Positions 24,508 to 35,310 of a DNA stretch of 64,000 nucleotides are shown here, in pieces. Both the position numbers and the translations under genes were made by a program. The stretch spans positions 154,522 through 218,521 of the forward strand of contig VTPC01090891.1 of NCBI GenBank assembly GCA_011009095.1. The letters run 5' to 3'. The notes below the pieces were generated by a model. It was not told the DNA's origin and searched no databases. It saw only the letters and a program-made list of their open reading frames with translations. The stretch's first letter is position 1; each line of letters begins with the position of its first letter. The stretch is from Ignelater luminosus (taxonomy: Eukaryota > Arthropoda > Insecta > Coleoptera > Elateridae).

Positions 24508-25779
24508 CGAGGGCGGTTCAGTAAGTACCCGTGTTTGACAACAGAAGGCGTTCCTGAGGGAAGTTGGTGTTATCATCGTGTGCTGCCATCTATCAAACGA
24601 CGGTATAACAAATTGCAGACTGATTGATAGGTTAGTTTGGATTTGACAGCCATTTGAGTAAGACGTGTTTCGTGATTTTAGCTAAGATGGAAAAAGAGCA
24701 GTATCGTTCGGTAATTCGCTTTCTGTTTTTGGATGGGAAAAAATGCGAGGAGATAAAAGCAAAGTTGGATGCTGTTTATGGAGAGACTTCGCCATCTATG
24801 ACCACAGTTAGATATTGGTTCAACGAATTTAAACGTGGGCGAACATCCGTTTTTGATGAGGAGCGACCAGGACGCCCGGCAGACGTGGTTACCGAGGAAA
24901 TCATTCAAAAAGTCCACGACATGATTCTCGCTGATCGACGAACGAAAGTGCGTGAAGTAGCAGAGGCCGTAGGTGTGTCGACCGGAACGGCAATTAATAT
25001 TTTACATGATAAGTTGGCGATGAAAAAATTGTCGGCGCGATGGGTGCCGCGATTGCTAACGGTGGACAACAAGCGGATGCGGCTGTTAACTTCGAAGCAG
25101 CGTTTGGAGCAATTTAAGCGAAATCCGAAGGAGTTTTTGCGTCGAGTTGTCACCGTTGATGAAACCTGAATTCATCATTACACACCAGAAACTAAGCAAC
25201 AATCAAAACAATGGATTTCTCCCGGTGAATCTGCTCCAAAGAAGGCGAAGATGGTTCCATCGGCCGGAAAGGTCATGGCGACGATTTTTTGGGATGCAAA
25301 CGGCGTCATCCTCATGGATTTTTTAGAAAAAGGAAGAACGATCACTGGACAATACTACAGTGAGTTATTAGACAGCTTCGACAAAAAATTGAAGGAGACA
25401 CGGCCGCATTTGGCGAAAAAAGAAGGTGCTGTTTCACCACGATAACGCACCAGCACATTCATCCGGAGTTGTCGCCGCCAAACTGCATGAATTGCGTTAT
25501 GAATTGCTGCCGCACCCCCCGTATTCACCCTATCTAGCTCCCTGCGACTTTTTCTTGTTTCCTAACATGAAGAAATGGCTCGCGGGAAAAAAATTTAGCT
25601 CAAACGAGGAAGTCATCGCCGAGATAGAGGCGTATTTTGGAGAGTTCGACAAATCCTATTTTTTGGAGGGGTTAAAAAAATGGGAGGAACGTTGGGAGAC
25701 TATGTTGAAAAATAAAAAATAAATTTTGAAAAAAATTGTGTCTTCATTTCTAACACGGGTACTTATTGAACCGCCCTCG
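24508..25779 (+). mobile_element. Full-length mariner element, 1272 bp, TA target duplication
   Basis: The ends are near-perfect inverted repeats of about 28 bp beginning CGAGGGCGGTTCA. TA lies directly outside both ends (24506-24507 and 25780-25781). The length and the single transposase frame between are standard for mariner. Only one mismatch separates the two ends in the first 28 bp, so the insertion is rather young. Confidence 0.95.
24687..25722 (+). pseudogene. Mariner transposase with one stop and one frameshift
   Basis: The frame starts MEKEQYRSVIRFLF at ATG 24687, just before the N-terminal helix-turn-helix domain, and is about 345 codons long if read through. The paired-domain-like DNA-binding region fills residues 1-115. 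The first catalytic Asp is in TVDET (residue 158). A TGA at 25167-25169 replaces the Trp codon expected after DET. Reading continues in frame to a run of six A at 25416-25421, one more than the frame needs, and then shifts. The second Asp (HHDNAPAH) and third Asp (APCDFFLF) follow in the new frame. The conserved SPDLAP is SPYLAP here. This is the mariner cut-and-paste enzyme acting at TA sites; it resembles the irritans-type group. It is inactive as it stands. Confidence 0.93.
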
Positions 25780-25781
25780 TA

Positions 25782-28045
25782 TAATATAGAGAGCGAAACT
25801 CAAAAATATTGCTGCGATCGTCACTTTCTTTCTTGTATGTTTACATAGTGCGGAGGTACTACAGGAGGACAGTCAGTCGGTTTGAAAGATTCTTTTACTG
25901 ATTATATTCGAAAAGCAACCGCGAATATCATCAAGACTGAAAAATAATAAAAGGTAAAAGCCTTTTGCTCTTTTGTATGCGATCACTAAGAGCTCCAAAA
26001 AGTAATAAGATTTTTGCTTAAAATCTAATTCTGAAGATTTCTTTTAAGAATTGAGTATCTCGGTGATTTGATGCAACAGACAAATAATTTAGTTTATAAA
26101 AGTTTGTAAACAAAATGTTAATTCAATAAAAGTCAAAAATCTGAAGCTACTAAGAATCTAATGATAGCTAGGAGAATAGAACAAAATTGAAACTTCTCCA
26201 TCAATGTACACAGATTGATGACCATATCGATTTTTATTGATTTGTATATTTTATATTTTAGTATAATGATAATAATGTAAGCAAATTAATTTTTTGAAAA
26301 AATGTTTTGGGAATCAACTAAACTTAATTAAGGATGCCTGAGTGTCGAACCCGACATCTTTTCTATTAAAAAGTGGGTGTGCAGTAGTCTATGGATAATC
26401 CGTAATGCTGATCGTACATAAACCTCGTTTAGAATTTACAAACTTGTAAGGTTGCAAACCCTACTTACAATGATATTAAATGTTTAAAGATTCTGGGAAA
26501 AATGCTGGGAATCTACTCTGAACACTAGTAGACACTAAATAACCAATAGATTATTAGTTCAAAAGTACGAATTACGTCATGCGATTCGAGACGTAGAAAA
26601 AACTTTTAGGTATTGCACCCAACCAATAGGACATTGTCAAACGAGATTTATACTTAAATTTAAAACTACGATTTTAGTAAAATACGCATACTTAAGTTAA
26701 CAGGGCTGATTCTTCCGGATTATTTCTTTAGAAACCAAAATATTTTGAAGATTGTCTATAACTTTCCAAATCAAACCTACATTTATGTACTACATAAAAC
26801 TTAGTATAATAAAATTTAATTAGCAGATTATAATCTCTTAGATTTTTTTAGTCTTAAATTACACAATGATAAAAACTCATTCATTTATGAAAATCTCAGC
26901 AGAATATAAAATCAATACTGACACACAGAAAACGCCCTCATCTTTCAGTCGGTTGCATCCAGTATGAAATTGCAGCGCGCTGCAAGCTGACTATCGCGTA
27001 CATATAGGGCCAGTATTGATTAATTACATCAATTTGGCATCCACATGATAAAAGCATAAGTAGTAGAATGGTGGAAGGGATACTTGTTATCAGATAGTTA
27101 CGCAGCGCTGTTAAACGGTGGAATTTCTAACTAAATCCTTCAATACAATACACTATACGTTCTCACGATTCACTCATATAAACACCCACAACATTTTATT
27201 GCACATACACATAATACATACACGTTTGTAATCAATTTTTCGTTTTCAATATGTGATATGTAATGTAATAAAGTGAGATGCCGTCCTTGTGTTGTGTTGT
27301 GAGTTTAAATAAGAATCAGTTATTATTATTAATATAAATAATTTCAATTAAGAAAGTTTAAATTATTTAAATTATGAGATTGTGCTGATCTTTTTTCTCC
27401 GTATATACTGATAAGGAGTTTTTAGGTAAATAATAAAAAATAGGTAAAAATAATATTTCTGATAAAACAAGGTTATCATAGTAAAAAGTGCGAGAGATAT
27501 GTGATAAAAGTAAACCTTTTGATATTTCTGTAACTGACACCACACATCAGATACAGTTGTGTATTATATTTTCGAGCATTTTCAAGTTTTTCGATAGACA
27601 AAAGGAAGTTATCTATAAATAATGTATATACCTGTTACACGTGACTTTTAACCGGAACACACGAGTCTGTTGTATTATTTTTATTATCATTTTGTACTTG
27701 GACTTGAAAATAACACATTTATAACGAGTTCACTTTCAGAATCAGACATCCAAACGGTTGTTACGTTCACATAAATAAATTTTACTACCGGAAACTCGTA
27801 AATTGACTTTAAAATTAAAATCACTGTGAGAAGCAAAAGTTTTGTGTTTTAAATAATCGTATTGTGTACGTTTAGCTTGATTAACAAATAAAAGGTGTTT
27901 TTGTTGCTGTGCCAAAGTAATTTTGCGTTAGTGAGATTTAATTTTTTAATCTAACAAACCATAAGATAAGAAAAATTACAAAAACCGATTAAAACAACAG
28001 TGCCAACGTGAAAATTAAGCAATAAAATAAAATTAATTAAAAGTG
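25782..28045. other. Intronic/upstream sequence of exon 1b
   Basis: No coding frame was recognised. A short GC-richer patch near 26930-27130 contains gcagcgcgctgc and a TCAGTC initiator-like string near 26948, which might belong to the promoter used by exon 1b, but no paired core elements were convincing. The last 150 bp is probably the leader of exon 1b. Confidence 0.35.
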
Positions 28046-28066
28046 ATGTTTAAAAACTATGACTGA
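28046..28066 (+). promoter_or_regulatory. Upstream ORF overlapping the exon 1b start codon
   Basis: An ATG at 28046 opens a six-codon frame (MFKNYD) that ends at TGA 28064-28066, overlapping the main ATG at 28059 in another frame. Such an arrangement usually lowers initiation at the main start. It matters only if exon 1b is transcribed as proposed. Confidence 0.4.
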
Positions 28067-28248
28067 CATAAATGGAGTTCCGCAAGATGGTAATGTTGCA
28101 AAATACAATGGTGAAGATGTCACGTCTATCAGAAGAGATCTGCCGGAAATTATAGAAGGACCAGAAAGTTTGGATAATTCAATTCACCATGAATATAATA
28201 GTAAAGATAATAATCCTATCAAGTATGATCAGGGGCATAAAGCGTGGT
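28059..28248 (+). CDS. EML/EMAP-like gene, alternative first coding exon 1b
   Basis: An open frame from ATG 28059 runs 63 codons and one base to a donor gtaagat at 28249. It ends in phase 1, like exon 1a, and fits exon 2 with a TAT (Tyr) junction codon. The encoded segment is hydrophilic and acidic (for example SIRRDLPEIIEGPESLDNSI) and looks like a disordered N-terminal extension, not a domain. It has no signal peptide. The frame itself continues past the donor into low-complexity intronic codons, which supports splicing there. The exon probably has its own promoter, since it carries its own ATG and a leader with stops. It would give the EML-like protein a longer N-terminus than exon 1a. The evidence is phase, donor and composition; similarity to a known exon was not recognised. 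Confidence 0.6.
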
Positions 28249-31200
28249 GTAAGATAGTTTTTTATTATTTAAGTAGTACATTAAGGTTAATTATAAAAAC
28301 AAACATTCTATTTTTTTATTTTCTTTTTTTTTTGTTGTGAACAATTCAAGGCCACCGTATATTAGCTATTTTAAATACTATTCCGTTTTAGCATCAATCA
28401 TGCATGCGTTGGTTTTGTTGAGAAAAAAACACTACATCTTCACCAACAAAAGAAAAAAATAGCAAGACTAAATTTAAATTTAAAACCAACTACTTTTCTA
28501 ATTAAGATGGAAACAAAAAGTCATAAATAACAATAATATGGAATTATTACATTATATCTAATTATACCCAATTATTCAAACATAATTACGTATTGCGTTG
28601 TCTAATAATGAAATACGCATGAAACACATGTTGAATATATATTTAGCCATTAACTACATTTTGCAGACCCACATTTGAATGATTGCAAAAAAAATGATAA
28701 TCATACCCGTATGTTATTTTCGTGATTGTAACCTAACGAAAGGTATAGTAGATTGTACTTTTAACAAATTACAAATTTCTCTGGAAAATTCCAGTTTAGA
28801 TTCTTCTAATAAAATTTAAATTGTCACGACCTACCTAACTGCAATTTCATTATCATTTATCTTTAGTTTATAAATTTCCAACGTCCTTGATTAGCAGCTT
28901 TATAACTGTATTTATTGTAGTAAAAAGAATGTACAGGATGCTTGAATTAACCAGTAAAATAGTAACAAACGCAATGAATATGATAAAGGTCGGGTCTAAA
29001 ATAAATCGGGTAAGTTTCCAACACTTTGCGATGAAAAACGTAACAACTACCCCTAAACTCTACAGAAATTCCAATTCTAAAACTTCCACTCGTCAGCTTC
29101 TGTCGTAAGACTGTTTTGAGGCTACTGTCAGCCTCTCTGAATCTCTCTCTCTCTCTCTCTCTAGAATCTAGAAATTGTTTTCAAGAAATATATGTAAGTT
29201 ATTTCACTGTCATAAAATTTGTTAGACCAACAGTTCTTGATTGATTGGAAAACAAGTATTAAATTATAACTCTTCGTCCTGTATCTATAATAATGAAAGC
29301 AATAATAGAAGAAAAGTACCAGATGGTAGTTTCTTATTTCCATTTTGTGAGATATAGGATCATATTTTGGCGTTTCTGGATTTTGATTATTTTTGGCATG
29401 TCTACTACAGGAGGGTCTACTAAACATCTTGTACTATCTATTTCTTGCCTCCCTGGAGAAGGAAGGAAAGTACAGTCTTCAGAAACTGTTTGATGCTCCC
29501 CATATTAGAATTAATCTTATTTTCGAAACTGCCAAAAATTCTTTTGATCTGGACAAAACTGAATTAAGATTTACATGTATTGTATGAGATAAATATCTTA
29601 TGTACATTCTGTAACCTAACTTTGTGCTGCATTATACTTACTCTATAATAAGACCCTTTTTAGTCTTAACCCAACTTAACTCAGCAGTAGTCTTAAACAT
29701 AGGTAAAGAGGTTAGATGCACAATAAAATAATGCAAATATCATTAACAGAATATAACAGTAATAAACACTTAAATACTTTCTGTAAAATATACAAATCAA
29801 GTTCTTAATGGAACAAAAGTAATTGAAATAAAAGTTAAATAAATGAAACATCAAAATTACAGAATGATTAAAGAGATGTTTCAGGACACCCGGTATAACT
29901 GTCGAAATTCAAGTAAACAAACAAAAGTAAGGAAAAATATTGCAAGACTTAATGAAGATTCTATAAATCAATAAGTTTCTGAAAGAGGTAAACAACACAA
30001 AAATCCATCTTTAACTAATGATAATAATTTTAGGCTTTAATTTAGCAAAAGGAAATTGCTAAACTGTTTCTAAAAGCAAAAATTTTATAAAATGCAATAA
30101 TTTTTTTGGAATTAAAACAAATGAAATCATGAATTATATAATTATATATTAAATACAATTTAAAAGAACTCAAGTACAACATCCAGTTAGTCAAATTCGA
30201 ATTTGAAAAATGCCTACACTCGAAGAAGTTTAAATAGTCAAAATTAGATGGCTGCAAGGTTGAGCTTGGTCCACTTAGTCGGCGACGGTCAACCGTAATA
30301 CAACAGGGTCGGGCGAAGCCACTGCAGTTTCCTGTAGTTTACTGGCTGGAAATCCTCCCGCAATTAGAAGCTATATCCAGAATGAAGAAAATACTAATAA
30401 TAATGGAATAACTTACCCTCAAGATTATATCAGGCTTCTGTTAAAAATAAAATTCAGCAAAGATTGCATTCGATAAGAACTAAACATCCACCAGAGGGAA
30501 CCAATAATAACCAGGAGGATCATTGTGATACATCAGCAAGCACGCTAGAACAGGTAAAAACACGAGGTAATTACCTTCTTTAGATTAAAGCACGGACAGA
30601 CGACCAGGAACACCAGTGACTCCTTGTCAAAACTTCGCAAAAACCTCGAACCGTGGACCAATCAATGGTCTAAAAGACTTGAAAGGAATAAAGTTCCCTG
30701 GATTTCACCAATAACGAAAGCGACTCTGAAAGTGACTTATACTATTGGAACGATAAGGGGCAAAGAAGAATATCGAAGTGGCAAATTGTATCACAATCTT
30801 TCCGAGAAGAAAAAACACAAAAGGTTTGCAAAGAAATAACCTCCAGAACTAGGCCTAAAAACAAAAGTTATGTGCAGAACGGAAAATAACAACCCGACGT
30901 GGAAATCTAGTAAAAATGACGTCTCATAAAAATTAACTTCAATACTAAGCCGTGTAACCGACAAAAGTAGACTCTTACACTACAGTAACTAGAAAGACTG
31001 TGATTTTGCCACTAGTTAGATAAGAATGGAGTTTCGAAGAAAGAAGACAACTGGAGAAAACTAGATTAGAATTATTACCGATGAATCAAGAAACAGAAAA
31101 CTCCCCAACTCAGTTATTATTATTAGCAAAGACCAACTTTGATTCATTGCTTTAGCGTTTCTCTCTATCCAACTGAATTCGAAAATAGGAAGTTTTTTTG

Positions 31201-34200
31201 TCGTATATTTAAGAAACCAAACGTTGTGTATAAATAGAACTTTTTTATAACACAACCGGAGAGTAATATCTATTTCACGTGTTTTACTAGTTATCAGTTA
31301 CGAGGAATTCACTTTTGGTTGACGTACATACTCGTAGTTATAACGTTCTAATATACAGTCCAAAGACTTTTATCTCGGGACATGAAAGAAAAATTATCGA
31401 TGAAAACGTCTTTTTTACGTCATAATAAATATGGTATTAAACAAGACCACCTTGATTATTGTCCATTTTTACATACCAGCAGTATTACATAAAATGAAAA
31501 AAAATAATACGTCAAAGGATACCGACCCGGCAAGCAGAATAACGTCTGATTCACGTGATTTATTGGTCAGCAGTCATGTCACGTTCATGTTTGAAATGTT
31601 ACAGCTGAAAGACATCTTATCCGAACGAGAAACAGAAACGTCTTTTTGACGTCATTATAGAAAATGGAATTTCACGAAACATGTTCAATTAACTACATGA
31701 ATTCGAGGTCATTCTACTTGTGGGAAAATTTGATTTTTGAAAGTTTTAAAAATCTCGTGAAGTTACCAATTAATCCGTTTCGTCGGTTTGATCGTCTTTG
31801 CTTTGATCTTTGTAATGCGGCCAAAATACCACGTTTTCATAGAATTAGGAATACGAACTACAAACAAGAATAGGCTACCTCTTTCGTTTTTTGAAACCTG
31901 AACAACCGTAGATGTCATGTTGGACGGTGCTATTCTAATACTTGAATTGCAATAACAACACAATAAAGAAGTAATTATTTAGGCACAGGTTTCTAACATA
32001 GCAGTATGACCTAATATTGCCCTAATTGATTTCATTAAGTTTGTTGCTTATATCCTTTACTATCTTTTTCTAGTTTCAATCTTGCCCTACAATATTTAGG
32101 TTAATAAACTCAATTTTTAGTGTCAACATTCTTTTATTGTTGAGTTTCATTTTAAGTAGTCATATCTAATCGCGTAAGATTATAGAAAGGAAATAACGTC
32201 CTTATGACGTCAATTATTTAAACTCATCATGAGCAACAAAAAATGTTCCATTAATCTTGCGAAGTCGACGTCAGTCAGCTCAATGGATGAATGCAGTAGA
32301 GTGATATTTGTTTCTGTATGTCTTACTTTTAAAAACCGCCATCTTTAATGTCATAAAAACTAAAAGTTAGAAATAGTGCGAAAACAAATGTCTATTGGCA
32401 GATGAATGAATAGTATTTATCAATGTCTGATGTCTCACACTCGTTGCTGTAGAAAAATCTTCAAAAATAGAAAAATCTAACCTCGAACTAAAGGAGTGAG
32501 TTCGCTTTTGGCTTCTCTGCATCAACAATGTGAGGTATTAAAATATGCAGGATGAATCAAGAAAAATCATCTTTCCATTGTATTGCATTATCGGCAAGAC
32601 AGATCTAAACACGGCTTCTGAATTTTGATGCAAATGTTGATGCCAAGGCAGTCCTGTTTATCCTACACGATCCAGAAAGTGTCGAAGTTCGTACGATACC
32701 GGAAAGTATATTCGGTCGAAAGTATTATTAAAATTGCTTTTATAGTTTCAAGGTTCTGTTGTATGTTTAGTTACTTATTAGAATAATATTTTATTAATAA
32801 GGGAATTCTGTTTTACTGATTCATTGTTTGTGATAAATCTAAGAAAAATAAATTTTTGAAAAGTCTGGAAAGTGAACTTTTTAATAGAGTTGGGGCTAAT
32901 CAGCATTGACCACGTCTTACTTTTTTAACCACGAAATAAGATTTTAAAAGATTTTCTGAATGTAGAAGGGGCGCAACCCTACGCCCACTATGTAGCAGCC
33001 ACTACCAAGAAAAGTAATTTAGGCAACAAATTGCATTTAACAAGACACTTATTAATTACTTCTTGTATAAATAACAGAAATGTTTTTTTATTTAACTTTC
33101 ATCACGCTGATTATTTGAAAATTAGTCTGAAACTTGATTACAAAGGATACATTTAAATTACAGTGATAATTAGGAATGACTAGATTTTGACCTATCACGG
33201 TTAATTCATTAATTTGTAGAATTGATTGACTTCCTGTGAAACCAGTCACTTTTTTCAATTAACAAATTACCTTTAAAGCCTTTTTAAACTAAAAATTAGT
33301 TTAATTAAAATTTTCGAAAAAGCTTCTCCTGTATGAATTGAATTCAAAGGTTAAATAAAATTTGAGATTTTAATTTAATTAGGAGTTTTTGTTATTGATG
33401 TTGTTATAAAAGTACGAGTCTAATGTAATTAACAATTAAACATAATAATATTTATTTTAAATGTTTATATTATGGTTTCAAAAATCAAATTAAATTCAAG
33501 CTTCTAAAAATATCAAAAAAGCTATTAAAAATTGTTTGGTAAAACAAGCATTTCCGTATTTCTATATCAAAAATTAAAACACCATTAAATATTTATAAAA
33601 CCGAATAAAAATAAATAAAAAAGCTGTCGATTTTAATTAATTGAAAGCAATAAAATACACGGTCCGAAACAATCCGTGTTTACCATGGTATAATTGTATT
33701 CAAACCTAGCGATAATTAAGTCAAGGTAAAAAATTTTATTGCCTATCCCAGCTAATTAAATTCTCTGTGATGGATGGGTGGGAACATCTACTTAAATTAT
33801 TATTTTAGAAGAGAATAGTTTCGATAAAACATTTGTGTTTTTAGAATTTAGAATTTAAAAAAACATAGAATTCATAATACATGAAGTTTTGTTACAGTTA
33901 TTTCTTGTAGAAATACCAAACACTTGTTTTTGTAGAACATAAATATTAATTACCTACGTTTCGAAAATATTTCTTGCCTTCTTCGGTAGCGAGTCTAACT
34001 GGCTCAATCTCCTCTCAGAATATCTTGGCAATTTTTCAGAAGAATGTAACCTTTGGCAAAGGCCTTCTTTTGTTATAGGCATATTTTTGATCCCAAGCCA
34101 ACTGGGGAAGGTATGCCTAGAAATCTTTAAATCTTTAAATTTGTGCTACCTTTTAGTTTTCTAACCAAGAAATTTGTTTTCAAGTGCGGCGAAATATTTA

Positions 34201-34355
34201 ATTGGGAATTCTAAATCGAAATTTATCTCTCTCACCCGTTCTGCTTGAGCTGCTTGACAAACATTTTTTTTCGATTCGTAACAGATTACGCTGTAAACGC
34301 AAGAAACTTATTTTGCAATAAAATATAGGGGTTTCCATTCACAATTTTAAAGTTG
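28249..34355. other. Intronic sequence with simple repeats only
   Basis: No protein family was recognised. It holds a (CT)n microsatellite at 29142-29162 and three palindrome-like strings of the form aacgtc...gacgtca near 31405-31425, 31637-31657 and 32194-32212. A GC-richer patch at 30270-31030 has short open frames (for example 30624-30839) that match nothing I know; it may be an old repeat. Confidence 0.4.
29142..29162. repeat. (CT)n microsatellite
   Basis: A run of about ten CT dinucleotides. Confidence 0.9.
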
Positions 34356-34386
34356 CCCCCCCCCCCCCCCCCCAATAAAGGGGGGG
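34356..34386. repeat. Homopolymer pair: 18 C then 7 G
   Basis: Eighteen consecutive C (34356-34373), a short AATAAA spacer, then seven G (34380-34386). The two runs are complementary and could pair. The length of the C run is likely to vary between individuals and is prone to sequencing error. Confidence 0.85.
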
Positions 34387-34489
34387 CTCCGGAGTTTCCA
34401 AGTTTTACACTATCCGAAAGAGCACCTTAAATTTAGTAAGAGAACCGTTTGTTTCATGGAAAAATCTCAAATCCCTTAATTCTAATAGG

Positions 34490-34560
34490 GGTGAACGGGT
34501 GTTCTGAGACACCCGGTCTAAAATATACAGGGTGTCCCGTAAATGTCAATAAATCTTCAG
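34490..34560. mobile_element. Single transposon-end-like segment
   Basis: A small hairpin (CGGGTGT and ACACCCG, 34495-34520) is followed by a TACAGGGTGTCCCGTAAATG string. This resembles the CAGGGTG ends of the MITEs elsewhere in the window, but no partner end in inverted orientation was found nearby, so it is either a truncated element or a chance fragment. Confidence 0.35.
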
Positions 34561-34839
34561 GTAAACATCTTCTTCTATGAGTGCTTATTGCAAATCTGCA
34601 AAAAGAAAATTTCTCCTCAGCTTAGTTTTCTTGTACAAGTGGTCAGAAGTTAACATTTTTAACACTAAGTAAACAGAAACCAAAGAATCGAATCGAAATG
34701 AAACCATTACTAATACAACAAATGAATCTGTTGAAGCAACAATTATCCTTGATAAATCACAGAACTGTTATATTTCTCTTTTCGGAGATGCTGTTAAAAA
34801 TTGCATTCTTACCAAAAAATAGATATGACAAAAATGGAA

Positions 34840-35310
34840 GTCTTGGGCCGGTGATCTATGTTGGACTTCCAAATCTGATATTTGCCTTTCACCGGCCCAC
34901 TAGCGGTAGCTCAATATTGGGGTTGTCCTTCCCCAGGCTAGTTACATGGGCCCGAGATCGAGCTTTCCCCACAATTAGGCTTTGTCCTGCAGCCGGTCAC
35001 CTGGGGAGGCCTAAGATTGAATTTTGCCCTTTGTCAGGCCACCTGTGGTGGAACGAAATCGAGCTGTCGGTTGTCTAATATCAGACTTTGCCCTTTACAC
35101 ATGCAGTGACCCGAATTTGATCTTTGTGCTTTACCAGGCCACCTATGATGTTCCAGCTTTGACCTTTGCTTCAGCAGGCTACCTGCAGTAGCCCAAGTTT
35201 GGTTTTCATCTTCTGTTAGACTAGCTATAGTAACCAAAAATTGAATTGATAATTCTACCAGGCTTGTCAAGCTTTTACCTGTTCCTGTAAGCTATCTATA
35301 GTTGGGATTG
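34840..35310. repeat. Degenerate minisatellite array B (about 42-bp units)
   Basis: About ten imperfect units follow a form like GCCACCTGCAGTGGCCCAAG then ATTGAGCTTTGCCCTTTACC and AG. The clearest copies lie at about 34905-35220. The same core sits inside the 120-bp units of array A. The array is GC-rich against its surroundings, which is why the 126-codon (34698-35078) and 78-codon frames span it; neither is a credible gene. Confidence 0.75.

Noticed and set aside
24167..24538. 123-codon + strand frame
   Set aside because: It runs into the left end of the mariner element and has no recognisable motif.
34698..35270. Open frames of 126 (+) and 78 (-) codons
   Set aside because: They span the 42-bp minisatellite array B, whose repeats keep a frame open without encoding a known protein.
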